DNA of 64,000 nt from Platerodrilus igneus. Lineage: Eukaryota > Arthropoda > Insecta > Coleoptera > Lycidae. The stretch is taken from positions 3,104,917 through 3,168,916 of the forward strand of contig JARFIW010001178.1 in NCBI GenBank assembly GCA_036346225.1, in the 5' to 3' direction. Position numbers and translations under genes: made by a program. Positions 1 to 11,699 of the stretch are shown one piece after another. Under the pieces are notes generated by a model. That model had not been told where the DNA came from, searched no databases, and saw only the letters and a list, made by a program, of their open reading frames with translations. The number at the start of each line of letters is the position of its first letter. Positions within the stretch are counted from its first letter, which is position 1.

Positions 1-94
1 AGGTTTCACAGCATTCTTGACGCCCAAACTGTGGGGCTCGAATGTTTTTTTTTTTTAAGGGCCAGTACCTGCAGATATGAGAGGATTCACAGCA
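1..94 (+). repeat. 3' end of a family-1 LTR (cut by window edge)
   Basis: These bases align to the last ~95 bases of the family-1 LTRs described below and end in the same CACAGCA just before an (AT)n array. Bases 18-42 resemble the tRNA-Lys primer-binding site that follows the real LTR at 6387, with one substitution and a 2-base insertion. The rest of this copy lies outside the window, so whether it is a solo LTR or part of a full element is unknown. Confidence 0.75.
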
Positions 95-114
95 ATATAT
101 ATATATATATATAT
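95..114. repeat. (AT)n array shared by two LTR copies
   Basis: Pure AT dinucleotide run between the end of the preceding LTR and the start of the next. It is read as the target site of both insertions. Confidence 0.9.
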
Positions 115-2294
115 TACTCAAATTTAGACCAGGGTAGAAAATTAATTAATTAATTTTAATCACCGTGTATAAGGAATTTTATTAGATAATACGCGTTATT
201 AAAACGTGGAGCATACAAATTTATTCGTTTCATTAAAAATAAGGGATTAAATTATTCACTAGACGCTTTCTATAAAAAGAAGCAGAATTAAAATGCTCAA
301 CTTGTATGTAATTTAATTATTCCAAGTAAAGAAACAAATAGAAATTACGTGCAAAATTTATATTAAGTAATTCAATTTTTAAGTAACGAGTATTAAACAA
401 AATGTATAAATAATAATTAATATTGAATTAGGATTCGCTAAAAATTAAAGGGTAGAAGTCAATGCCATTCATTATTATTTTAATTGGAGTTAATTGAACC
501 ATTAGTAATATATAATATGCATAAAAGCTTTTAAAAACCCAATAATATTCAAATCGTAGAAGTGTTATTTAAAGTATTACGAGTGAACACCTGCGTATTT
601 TTAAATGTCAAATTCTAATAAATTCGAATAGATAAACATGAAAATTCTGCATATATTGCAAACGGTCGGATAAACCGTAGCTTATATTAACGGGAAGGCT
701 AGATACGGGGTTATTTAACTCAAGTAAGTCACGTCGCAAATCCACGTGGACTGAAATAACCGATAGTAAAGAGTATCGATTTGCACCACTTGGACCAAAT
801 TAGTAAAAAACAGATAAAAAGCGTAAAGCAGAAACACAGATAATTAAAGGCAGGATTTGAGCAACGTCACTGGGTTTGCGATTGGTGGAAATAAGATGCA
901 GATATGAGAAGTGTAAACGTAACAATTTCTATACAAAAATTAATTAGTTGTTTGCAGACGCGTTGCGTGCCGTGTGGAAAATTTCTTAGATTTTCAACTG
1001 GCGCGTGTGCAAATTTAATAGAATCGCTGTGCCGGACTGTCGAGAAGGGAACAGAGAATGCGAAATTCTGAAAACTGGCCGTCGCGGGACAAAACCGACA
1101 TGCAGGCAAGCTATTATATAAACCCGTGTTTATAGGAGTTTCGCTCTCTTAGATTTTCGATTTTGATTCAATACTTTAAACAGTTTGCTCTTATATTTTG
1201 TGATTATTGAATACTTTAAAAGAGTTTGCTCTTTATGTGCTACGATACAAGTTATTATGCATTAGTGCACTTAGAAAAGAAGATACAAGGTAATAAAGTC
1301 TAGTTATATTTGCGAGTATTACTGTACCAATTATCCAAATTAGTAACGATAAATAAATAAAAGTAGGCAGTTTTGGGTATAGCGTGAAAGAATTAGGAAT
1401 TTCTTTGCTATTTTTCGGGGGTGTTAATAATCAAATGTTATTCGTAATCGTGATTGGATCCACAAAACAAGATTTAGATATACTTAGATGAGTTCCTGAG
1501 AAGCCCTGAAACAACTTTAGATGAATGGTGGTGTAGAAAATTTTAAAAGCGTTCAGAATCAGAAGCCGTAAACATAACCCAGTTGGAATGGTGTGATTAA
1601 CAAAGGACGATGTACATTGGAGCCACGAGTGCATTAACCTTCAGGTAACTTATGCTTTGTTGTTCGATTTTTGATGTTTTGGTGTGTGTTGAATAACTTT
1701 ATAATTTGTTTGCTAAAAAAATGGACAGTAGTGAATTTGTACAAACAACAAATTTTTAATTTAAGGTAAAATTTTCTTGTTTAAGTAGAAAGAAGTATTT
1801 AGCTGTTTATGTTCTTGATTATGATGAAAATTTGGGTCTGTCTTTGAGCTCAATTAGACTAACCTGTTTGATTAACGTAAAGGGGTGGGAGATGCTCCCT
1901 TTGTACTCAGACTCAGGTCTGCAAATATTGTTATTTTAATTAGTAGGCATCCTACAAGGACTTTAATTCTGGATGCAAATTAAAATTATGACAAATTTAA
2001 TCTTGAAATTTTATGATACTGAAATTTATGCTACAATTTAATTTTGAAATTTTAATGTATTATGAATATTGATGTAAATAGAGTTAACGTTGATGTTTGT
2101 GGTAGGAATGTGTTTGTTTTTTTTATGAATGAGGATGACAGTTTTAACTAGGTGAGCAGCCGAGGCGGAAAGAGTAAAGAGGCGATTATCAGAAGAGATT
2201 CAACAGGGCGAGAATCACAGCAAATCTTGGTGCCAAATTCGAGAGGTTCGAATATCTTTTTTTACTTTGGTGAGGTTTTTTGTAGGAATCACAG

Positions 2295-2296
<2 letters not shown>
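115..2296 (+). mobile_element. Solo LTR of family-1 gypsy-type element (copy A)
   Basis: A 2182-bp copy running from TACTCA to CACAGCA, colinear with the two LTRs of the element at 4255-11513 but more diverged from them. No internal region follows: (AT)n lies on both sides, which is the signature of a solo LTR left by LTR-LTR recombination. Bases ~2228-2252 are the counterpart of the primer-site relic seen in other copies, more decayed here. The antisense reading frame seen in the younger copies is broken here. Confidence 0.85.

Positions 2297-2328
<32 letters not shown>
2297..2328. repeat. (AT)n array
   Basis: Uninterrupted AT repeat between solo LTR A and the left inverted repeat of the next unit. 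Confidence 0.9.
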
Positions 2329-2330
<2 letters not shown>

Positions 2331-4190
2331 AAGAATCAGATAAAATATATTTAAATCAAAGAGTTTAAAAATAAATGGTTGCACATATAAAGGTGGTGTC
2401 GGCCTTTTAAATATTTAGAAATAGCGGCAAATCTTTCCTGATAGTACCGCAACCTGACGTACACACATATATTTAACCATGCTGAAAAATACTCTACTAA
2501 CGTTAGTAGTTCTGTAAAATTAAATAAAGAAAAAATTTTGTCTATTTATGCCACGGCTTTTTGAAACTCTCTCCGGGATTATTATATCTAGATATTTCTA
2601 CTCTGTAAGAAAACGGGTTCTTGTTGTCTTACAGGCACATTAAACACTTTCACATAAAGCGCCGTCTAGTTAAAACCACTTAACCTCTCGCAGTGCAGAT
2701 GTGGCGTTCTTATTTTCAAAGATTGATAAATATAATCACAAAAGTATAATTTAGATAAACATTTGAGATTCAAATTACTAACAAATATCTTTAAATGGTG
2801 TTCATATAAGGATTAATTTCAAATACCTGTAATTCCTCCGAAGGTGCTTGAGTTGTACATGGACCTTGTTACAGGATAAAACAAAATCGTCTTGTGGACG
2901 CTTGCAGTTAATACCTGTAGAAAGTAAGTTTTAGTTTTATGTTCTTATTACATTCACTCTATTTTAGATTCTACAACTAATAAAATAATAATTCAGCAAC
3001 AGTATACTTAGAATCCACTATATGAATATGTATTCTTGCAATGCTCCCCCACATATGATAAAACGTAGTCCTATTATACTGGGAAACCACTGCGAAATAT
3101 TCGAAGCTCACTGGTGCTATTCTTCACCAATACTAACGATGACCCTCTGTTCATTTTAACTGGAATCACTCTTCATTACTGCATTTGGTTGTATAAAACC
3201 TTATTAATTATTATACGATACTCTTATATTCCTCCACAAACATTAAATTCTTTGTAATATTGCTTCAGTTACACGACGATTAAATAAAAAGATAAATTTC
3301 AGGTACATATATTAATTTTTTCTAAATTCAATTACAAGCTCCAAAGCAAAACATCTATTCATCACAAAAATTCAAATTCAACTAACTTATTTTCTAAACA
3401 CATTATCTAGGAGATAGTCTCTAAAATTATATCTTGCCTACTATATACAAATGTCTAAGAGGTACATTCATTGATCCCTTATTATTTATGCCTAATTCCT
3501 ATTTTGGAACAGATACTTGTGTCACTTACACTAATTATCATTGGTTGGCATTCCACAAATCTTACCATTACTTTATGATAACTAAACATGCTAAAATAAA
3601 TTCTTTTGCAGGTATTATGGTACATTAATTAATTAATGACATACAGTATCCATCAAACAGTTACAAACATGATATTTTTAACAAACTGAAACACATTTAG
3701 TTGGAATTACATTAGATAAACGTTTTATTGAAGAACAGTTAACCAAAATGCTTCTTTCAAATCTCAAACGCTTCACCACGAGTAAATAGCATCTTAGCCT
3801 AGTTTAACAAGTAATTATTTATAAATCCTTAGTTTTTGTAGTGTTTTAAATTTAGAAAACATAGATAGGAGTGGTAAATTAATGTGTTTACCCTCAGTAC
3901 TAACAAATATCTTTTAAATCATTTTACATGGCGGCTACAAACGTGGGGCGAGTTAAAGTTTAATAGGTCGATTAAGAATAAAGAGTTGGTGGGGCCGATT
4001 ACAGATTATGGAAGTTAATATGACATTGAAGGGAAAATGTGGTTAAATATATGTATGTACGTCAGGTTGCGGTACTATTAGGAAAGATTTGCCGCTATTT
4101 CTAAATATTTAAAAGGCCGACACCACCTTTATATGTGCAATCATTTATTCTTTAACTCTTTGATTTAAATATATTTTATCTGATTCTTCA
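2329..4190. mobile_element. 1.86-kb unit with 151-bp terminal inverted repeats
   Basis: The left arm 2329-2479 and right arm 4040-4190 are near-perfect reverse complements, beginning TGAAGAATCAGATAAAAT. The interior has no convincing protein-coding region, so this looks like a non-autonomous DNA transposon. Long inverted repeats are common in Mutator-like elements, but no clean target duplication is visible: the left flank is an AT array and the right flank is GTCTACAATA followed by an AT array. The superfamily is therefore unassigned. Confidence 0.7.
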
Positions 4191-4200
4191 GTCTACAATA

Positions 4201-4254
<54 letters not shown>
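4191..4254. repeat. (AT)n array at left edge of family-1 element
   Basis: Ten unique bases, then a long AT array broken by one TAC, abutting the LTR start at 4255. Confidence 0.9.
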
Positions 4255-4256
<2 letters not shown>

Positions 4257-6381
4257 CTCATATTTAGACCAGGGTAGAAAATTAAATAATCACATCAAAT
4301 AATTTTAATCACCGTGTATAAGGAATTTTATTAAATAATACGCTTTATTAAAACCTTGAAGCATAAATAACTTCGGTCGTTTCAGTAAAAATAAGAAATT
4401 TAAATTATGTACAAGACGCTTTATATCAAAAGAAACAGTATTAAAAGTTCTGCGTGTAATTTAATTATTCCTAATAAAGAAACAAATGGAAATTACGTGC
4501 AAAATTTATATTAATTAACCCTATTTTAAGTAACAAGTAGTAGACAAAGCGTACAGATAATAATTAATATTTAGTTAGGATTCACTAAAATGAAAGGATA
4601 GAAGTCAATTTTAATTGGAGTTAATTAAACCATTATTAATAATAAGCATAAAAGTCTGTGAAAATCCAAGATTATAATACCAGAAAATAAAGCTCTGAGA
4701 ATTAATATTATTTTGAACACTTGCGTAGTTTAAATATCACGTACGGCGAAAATTGTGTAGATAACAAATGGTTTCAAAGAATCTTGGAGAAACCGGGGCT
4801 TAATATTCACGAGAATGTGCGATACGGGGTTATTTAACCCAGATAGTCCACATGGACTAAAATATAATCGATAATAAAGAATATCAATTTGCACCAATAC
4901 GAACAGGTTAGAAAAGGAAAGAGAAAATGCGTCAAGCAAAGACACATATAGTAAAAGGCGTGATTTAAGCAACGTCACGAGGGTCACAATTGGTTGAAAA
5001 TAGGATGCAAATATCAGAGGTAGAAACAACAATTTCTGTACAAAATTAATTAGTTTTTCTCGGACATGTTTGCGTGCCGTGTGAGAATTTCTGAGTTTTG
5101 AATGGGGCGAGTGAAAAATTCGTAAAAACCGACGCGCGAGCGACGGACTGGGAACATAGAATGAGAAATTCTTAAGAATTGTCTGTTTTGAGGACAAAAG
5201 CGACGTGCCGGCTATTCGCTATATATACAGGTGGTAATATGAATTTCGGCCTCTTAGACTTTTGACTATTCGATGCGTTAAAAGCTCTTACATCCGCGAC
5301 TTGATTGAAGATGTTAAACAGTGCATTTTAGTTTGATAAAATAATTTAAAGTTTGCTCGTATATTTTAGTGATTCAGAATAGTTTGTTATTTACATGCTA
5401 ACATGAATGTACTTCAGTGCACTTAGATACAAGGTAATAAAATTTAGTATCACTGTACCAATTAGCAAAATTTACAACGACACAAAAGTAGGCAGTTTTG
5501 GCGTATATTGGTGAAAGACGCATGAATTTCTTTGCTATTTTTCGGGGGTGTTAATAATTAAATGGTTCAAATACGTGTCTGGATCCACGAAACAAGGGTC
5601 AGATATACACAGATGAGTTCCGGAAAAGCCCAGAAACAACTTTAAATAAATGGTGATGGAGAAAATTTTAAAAGCGTTGAGAATTAGAAGCCGTAAATAT
5701 AATCCTGTTGGAATGGTGTGATTAACTAAAGGGACGATGTACATTGAAGCTACGAGGACAGTAACCTTCAGGTAAATTATACTATTTTGTTTGACATTTT
5801 TGTGTGTGTTGAATAACTTTATAATTGATTTACTTTAAATGGACATTAGTGAAATTGTACTAACCATAAAATTTTAATTTTAAGATGAAATTTGCTTGTT
5901 TAAGTAGAAAGGGTATTTAGTATTGATGTTCGGGAATATGATGAAACTTTGGGTATGTCTTTGAGCTCAATTAGATGAACCTGGTTAATTAACGTAAAGG
6001 GTGGTAGATGCTCCTTTATACTCAGACTCGGTCTGCTTATATTGTTATATTAATTAGTAGGCATCCAACAAGGACTTTAATTCTGGATGCACGTTAAAGT
6101 GATAATGAAATTAATCTTGAAATTCTTTTTAAAACTGAATTTTATGCTGAAATTTAATTTGAAAATTTAATGTATTCTGAATATTGATGTAAATAGAGTT
6201 AACGTTGATGTTTGTGGTAGGAATGTGTTGTTTAATTTTATGAATGAGGAGGTTTATAAAATTAGGTGAGCAGCCGAGGCGAAAACAGGATCACAGCAGT
6301 TTATGATGCCCAATCGGTGGGACTAGAATTTTTTTTGTTGAAAGGACCCAGTTCCCGCATTCACAGGAGAATATCACAGCA
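4255..6381 (+). repeat. 5' LTR of family-1 element B
   Basis: 2127 bp. It begins TACTCATATTTAGACC directly after the AT array and ends ATATCACAGCA, five bases (GTTCA) before the primer site. Bases 6304-6328 are a decayed internal copy of the primer site. The minus strand holds a 155-codon open frame at 4730-5197. Confidence 0.85.
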
Positions 6382-6386
6382 GTTCA

Positions 6387-6408
6387 TGGCGCCCAACGTG
6401 GGGCTCGA
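6387..6408 (+). promoter_or_regulatory. Primer-binding site, tRNA-Lys(CUU)
   Basis: Starts TGGCGCCCAACGTGGGG and is complementary over 22 bases to the 3' end of insect tRNA-Lys(CUU), as recalled. It sits 5 bases after the LTR, the expected place for priming minus-strand DNA. Confidence 0.85.
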
Positions 6409-6524
6409 GTTCCAAATAAAATTTTTGTGATTTTATTCCAGGAAACTGGCGATCTGAGAGAGAGAGTTTTTGTGTGTGTATAAATTTAGGAGTATTTTAG
6501 AGTGTGTGTGAGTGATTTGAACGT

Positions 6525-7885
6525 ATGCAGAGAAAGGAGTGGTTAAGGAGTCAAGGAGTGGAAATTGGAAGTGACGATAGTGCATTGTGTGAGAAAATTT
6601 CGAAAATGGAAGAAGCTGGAGGCAGTAGAGATCAGTCGAGGACGGAATCAGGGGATCAAGGAAATGAGTTAATGATGATAATGTTAGAGGAAATGCGATT
6701 AGCTAGGAGGAGTCCAACAGAAAATTAGAACTGCTAAGCGAAGAATCTAATAGAGCGAGGAGGAGTCCAACCAAAATTAGAGCAGATAAGCGGGAAAATT
6801 GAACAAAATACTAAAGAATTTACAGAATTTAAAGATAGTCTCACCGTGAAACTGGGGGAAGTAGAAAATAGGGTTGAAAAAAATGAGCGTGATATTGCAG
6901 GTCTTCGACAGGAAATGGGACATTTAAAGTCCGAAGTACGCATTTTTTGTGAAGAAGAGATTAATGTAAAAATGACTGAAGCAACGGACTCATGTAGGGA
7001 TCAGTTAGGCAGGGTAGAACGCGAGTTAGTAGTATCAAATACAACATGTCAAATTTAACGGGATGGTCCCAGATTTTATACAGGTGGAGTATCATTGGAC
7101 CAACACATGAAGTTTTATGGCGATAACAGGGTAAATCCACAAATTTTTATTAACAGTGTAAGAAATCTAGTGGGAAATTTATTTGAAGAACAGACTAAAC
7201 TAAATACGATAAAGGCTTTATTAAAGGACAATGCGGAAGCGTGGTACAATTTAGTAGGACAGGACATAGACACGTATCAGGACTTTGAAAACAAATTTTA
7301 AAGCACTACTGGAGTGACCACAGACAAGACCAGGTACGAGACGACTTAATCACAGGAAATTTAAGGAGAATTTTCAGGAAGTAGGAGCAATATGCTATAC
7401 GCAAGTATAGCATAGCAAAGCAACTGAACCCACCACTGACGGACCGACAAATTATTAAGTATTTATCACGACACTTCGAGGCAGAAATAAGACAACACGT
7501 AGCACTACAGAACATAGTGGACAGAGAAATATTTTTAGAATACCTGCAGAGGTACGACGACGTAAGTAGTGGACGACCTCGGGATAATAGGGAAAGACAG
7601 ATCAACACAGTTAGGTTTGACAATAGAAGGGACAACTACGCTAGATGGGGGAATAGTTACGGATACCAGCGACAGAATTGGGAACAGAGACGACCATACG
7701 TTAGGAGTAATAGTTTAGGAAGGGGACCTGCACCGAGACCGGGACCTACCAGAATGAATAGTTCACCAGACATGAGCGGGACTGCTAATACAGACACGGA
7801 ACGAGTGGAAACGCCTAGGACATACGCTGAGGTGACGGCTAGACCAGGACCGAGTAGGGAAAACAGACCTGGACAGGGTTTTTAG
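6525..7885 (+). pseudogene. Family-1 gag, broken by stops and frameshifts
   Basis: The region opens with a charged coiled-coil-like stretch (6525-7058) rich in E, K and R. A capsid-like segment follows (7062-7301), with DQHMKFYGDNRVNPQIF and KALLKDNAEAWYNL, typical of Ty3/gypsy Gag. A further capsid/nucleocapsid part lies at 7305-7885, rich in R, N, Y and G, without a clear CCHC knuckle. In-frame stops lie near 6726 and 7056, and the frame changes near 7300 and again before 7517. Gag would package the RNA if supplied intact by another copy; this copy is probably dead. Confidence 0.75.
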
Positions 7886-7989
7886 AACGCGACAGACCAC
7901 TAGATTTCAGTGTAAATGTATATGAACATCCACGTGAATTTTTCAAAATTGAGGAGGAAGTAGAGCCAGAAACTGAGGAAAAATTATGT

Positions 7990-8928
7990 TTGCCAATTAC
8001 TAATTTAGAAATTTTTGAGAATAATGTAGAAGTATTACTTGATACAGGGGCAGAGGCGAGTTTAATATCGGAGGAATTCGTCAGCAAAATTAGGGATAAG
8101 GTTTGTGATAGAATTATGCCTATAAAGCGTAGCCATTTAGTAGCTCCAAATAAAAAGAAGTTTGCTGTAGTAAATAGTGTTGTGGTGCTTAGGATAGATA
8201 TAGGAGGTTTAAGCTGTGAACAGGAGTTTGTAATTGTACCTGGACTGAAGTTTCAGAGCATTTTAGGTGTTGACTGTATGATGAAGTTAGGGGTTTTGAT
8301 AGATATGGAAAGGAAGGTAGTAAGGATTAAAGATAGGGTAGTGCCATGGAAGGGCAGTTATGAAGTCACAGAGGATGACACGGGGTTTAGTATTAATGTA
8401 GTAGAGGTAGAGGATGAAGGAGTTAAACAGATCAACACAATAAGATGTCCAGAGGATAGGAGAGTAGAGGTTCAAGCTTTAGTACAAGAAAATGCAGAAT
8501 TAGTGGGGGTAGAAGCAACAGCAGCATATCAGGAGCAGGTGAAGGCAGAATTATTTTTGATGAGGTTAAGTGGCAAGTTTGTTTTTAATAAAGTAGATTT
8601 AAGGAATTCATTCTGGCGGATTCCATTACACAAAAATTCTAGAAGGTACATAGGATTTTCCATAGAGGGAAAAATCGATAATTTTAAAGTAGTATCGTTT
8701 GGTTTGTCGGCAGAAAAGGAAATGATAATGAATAAGAAACAGACAAGTGTAGGGACTGAAGAAGAAGCAATATTTAAGAGTCAGGATAATAGGGATGATA
8801 AGTTTATTGTATGTGAGATAATAGGGATGATAAGTATAGATATAGAAGGGGGAGAAATAGGGATGAAGAGTATTAGGATGGTAAGGAGAAAGACGTGGAG
8901 GGTCAAGAAGAGAGTTAGATTTAAATAG
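7990..8928 (+). CDS. Family-1 retropepsin plus truncated reverse transcriptase
   Basis: The frame is open for 312 codons. Residues ~14-25 carry the aspartyl-protease motif LLDTGAEASLI, followed by the usual retropepsin fold with ILGVDCMMKLG. From about residue 195 a short gypsy reverse-transcriptase segment appears (NKVDLRNSFWRIPLHKN, then YIGFS and FGLS) and stops just after FGLS, before the catalytic YXDD. The fingers, palm catalytic motif, RNase H and integrase are deleted; the last ~75 codons read into a purine-rich repeat. The protease could still be functional. Confidence 0.75.
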   Translation: MPITNLEIFENNVEVLLDTGAEASLISEEFVSKIRDKVCDRIMPIKRSHLVAPNKKKFAVVNSVVVLRIDIGGLSCEQEFVIVPGLKFQSILGVDCMMKLGVLIDMERKVVRIKDRVVPWKGSYEVTEDDTGFSINVVEVEDEGVKQINTIRCPEDRRVEVQALVQENAELVGVEATAAYQEQVKAELFLMRLSGKFVFNKVDLRNSFWRIPLHKNSRRYIGFSIEGKIDNFKVVSFGLSAEKEMIMNKKQTSVGTEEEAIFKSQDNRDDKFIVCEIIGMISIDIEGGEIGMKSIRMVRRKTWRVKKRVRFK

Positions 8929-9390
8929 AATAGGGATAGAATAGGGATAGAATAGGTGTATATAGAAGAGTAGAAGTAGGTGTTTATAGAAAATAAAGCT
9001 AGGTATAGGATAAATATGGGAGATAATTAGGAATAGATTTAGGATGAGAATAAAGAGTAAATGTAGGAAGAAAATAAGATAGGTTAAGTATAGTGAAGAT
9101 TAGTTAAAAGTTAGGAATAGGATAGGTATATAGGATGTATATAGGATTAGATGGATAAGTAGGATGAAGTTAGGTATAATTTCAGTTTATAAAATTAGGT
9201 GAGAGTTAGGAATAGGATAGGGATATAGGGTAGGTGTAAATATTTTTTTGGATTGGAGACAAAGTAGGTAAGTTAGATAGATAAGGGTAGAGAGTGATAG
9301 GCAATTTTTTTTGTAATTTTTTTTTTGGTCTAAATGCTTTATATTTGCATTCAAATAAGTGGGATTATTTGTATTCAAATAGGGGGAAAA
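8740..9390 (+). repeat. Purine-rich degenerate GGATAG block and polypurine tract
   Basis: About 650 bases where the plus strand is nearly all A/G with scattered T, built from drifting variants of AGGGATAGAATAGG and GATAAG. It occupies the place where RT, RNase H and integrase would be. It ends in AGGGGGAAAA (9381-9390), the expected polypurine tract directly before the 3' LTR. Confidence 0.75.
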
Positions 9391-11511
9391 TACTCATATT
9401 TAGACCAGGGTAGAAAATTAAATAATCACATCAAATAATTTTAATCACCGTGTATAAGGAATTGTATTAAATAATACGCTTTATTAAAACCTTGAAGCAT
9501 AAATAAATTCGGTCGTTTCAGTAAAAATAAGAAATTTAAATTATGTACAAGACGCTTTATATCAAAAGAAACAGTATTAAAAAGCTCTGCGTGTAATTTA
9601 ATTATTCCTAATAAAGAAACAAATGGAAATTACGTGCAAAATTTATATTAATTAACCCTATTTTAAGTAACAAGTAGTAGACAAAGCGTACAGATAATAA
9701 TTAATATTTAGTTAGGATTCACTAAAATGAAAGGATAGAAGTCAATTTTAATTGGAGTTAATTAAACCATTATTAATAATAAGCATAAAAGTCTGTGAAA
9801 ATCCAAGATTAAAATACCAGAAAATAAAGCTCTGAGAATTAATATTATTTTGAACACCTGCGTAGTTTAAATATCACGTACGGCGAAAATTGTGTAGATA
9901 ACAAATGGTTTCAAAGAATCTTGGAGAAACCGGGGCTTAATATTCACGAGAATGTGCGATACGGGGTTATTTAACCCAGATAGTCCACATGGACTAAAAT
10001 ATAATCGATAATAAAGAATATCAATTTGCACCAATACGAACAGGTTAGAAAAGGAAAGAGAAAATGCGTCAAGCAAAGACACATATAGTAAAAGGCGTGA
10101 TTTAAGCAACGTCACGAGGGTCACAATTGGTTGAAAATAGGATGCAAATATCAGAGGTAGAAACAACAATTTCTGTACAAAATTAATTAGTTTTTCTCGG
10201 ACATGTTTGCGTGCCGTGTGAGAATTTCTGAGTTTTGAATGGGGCGAGTGAAAATTCGTAAAAACCGACGCGCGAGCGACGGACTGGGAACATAGAATGA
10301 GAAATTCTTAAGAATTGTCTGTTTTGAGGACAAAAGCGACGTGCCGGCTATTCGCTATATATACAGGTGGTAATATGAATTTCGGCCTCTTAGACTTTTG
10401 ACTATTCGATGCGTTAAAAGCTCTTACATCCGCGACTTGATTGAAGATGTTAAACAGTGCATTTTAGTTTGATAAAATAATTTAAAGTTTGCTCGTATAT
10501 TTTAGTGATTCAGAATAGTTTGTTATTTACATGCTAACATGAATGTACTTCAGTGCACTTAGATACAAGGTAATAAAATTTAGTATCACTGTACCAATTA
10601 GCAAAATTTACAACGACACAAAAGTAGGCAGTTTTGGCGTATATTGGTGAAAGACGCATGAATTTCTTTGCTATTTTTCGGGGGTGTTAATAATTAAATG
10701 GTTCAAATACGTGTCTGGATCCACGAAACAAGGGTCAGATATACACAGATGAGTTCCGGAAAAGCCCAGAAACAACTTTAAATAAATGGTGATGGAGAAA
10801 ATTTTAAAAGCGTTGAGAATTACAAGCCGTAAATATAATCCTGTTGGAATGGTGTGATTAACTAAAGGGACGATGTACATTGAAGCTACGAGGACAGTAA
10901 CCTTCAGGTAAATTATACTATTTTGTTTGACATTTTGTGTGTGTTGAATAACTTTATAATTGATTTACTTTAAATGGGCATTAGTGAAATTGTACTAACC
11001 ATAAAATTTTAATTTTAAGATGAAATTTGCTTGTTTAAGTAGAAAGGGGTATTTAGTATTGATGTTCGGAATATGATGAAACTTTGGGTATGTCTTTGAG
11101 CTCAATTAGACAAACCTGGTTAATTAACGTAAAGGGGTGGTAGATGCTCCTTTATACTCAGACTCGGTCTGCTTATATTGTTATATTAATTAGTAGGCAT
11201 CCAACAAGGACTTTAATTCTGGATGCACGTTAAAGTGATAATAAAATTAATCTTGAAATTCTTTTAAAACTGAATTTTATGCTGAAATTTAATTTGAAAA
11301 TTTAATGTATTCTGAATATTGATGTAAATAGAGTTAACGTTGATGTTTGTGGTAGGAATGTGTTGTTTAATTTTATGAATGAGGAGGTTTATAAAATTAG
11401 GTGAGCAGCCGAGGCGAAAACAGGATCACAGCAGTTTATGACGCCCAATCGGTGGGACTAGAATTTTTTGTTGAAAGGACCCAGTTCCGCATTCACAGGA
11501 GAATATCACAG

Positions 11512-11513
<2 letters not shown>
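9391..11513 (+). repeat. 3' LTR of family-1 element B
   Basis: 2123 bp, nearly identical to 4255-6381. The internal primer-site relic is at 11439-11463. The antisense open frame is shorter here (9867-10169, 100 codons) because of an indel. It ends CACAGCA directly against (AT)n. Confidence 0.88.

Positions 11514-11558
<45 letters not shown>
11514..11558. repeat. (AT)n array at right edge of family-1 element
   Basis: Pure AT run between the 3' LTR and unique sequence starting TGGGAAGG. Confidence 0.9.
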
Positions 11559-11560
<2 letters not shown>

Positions 11561-11699
11561 GAAGGAAAGTACTATTGGGCAAAGTAAACTCTACATTGAA
11601 TTGCGTTTCAGAGTAATATAGATTTAACATATTCTAATACAGTTAATACTTCTGATGATAAAAAAGCAAGAATTTTAGAAATTTTTGTTGAACTCCCTC

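Larger units (their letters stand above)
4255..11513 (+). mobile_element. Family-1 gypsy-type LTR element (copy B), gag-protease only
   Basis: A 7.26-kb element with two LTRs of ~2.1 kb (4255-6381 and 9391-11513) that differ at only a few positions by eye, so the insertion is fairly recent. The 3.0-kb internal region has a tRNA-Lys primer site, broken gag, protease, a short piece of reverse transcriptase and a purine-rich block. RNase H and integrase are absent, so the element cannot be autonomous. Both outer edges meet (AT)n; neither inner LTR edge does. LTR ends are TA...CA rather than the usual TG...CA. Confidence 0.88.

Noticed and set aside
11401..11616. Open frames with long YIYIYI runs (also at 42585-42896 and 43667-43906)
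   Set aside because: They are translations of (AT)n arrays, with no protein-like sequence outside.
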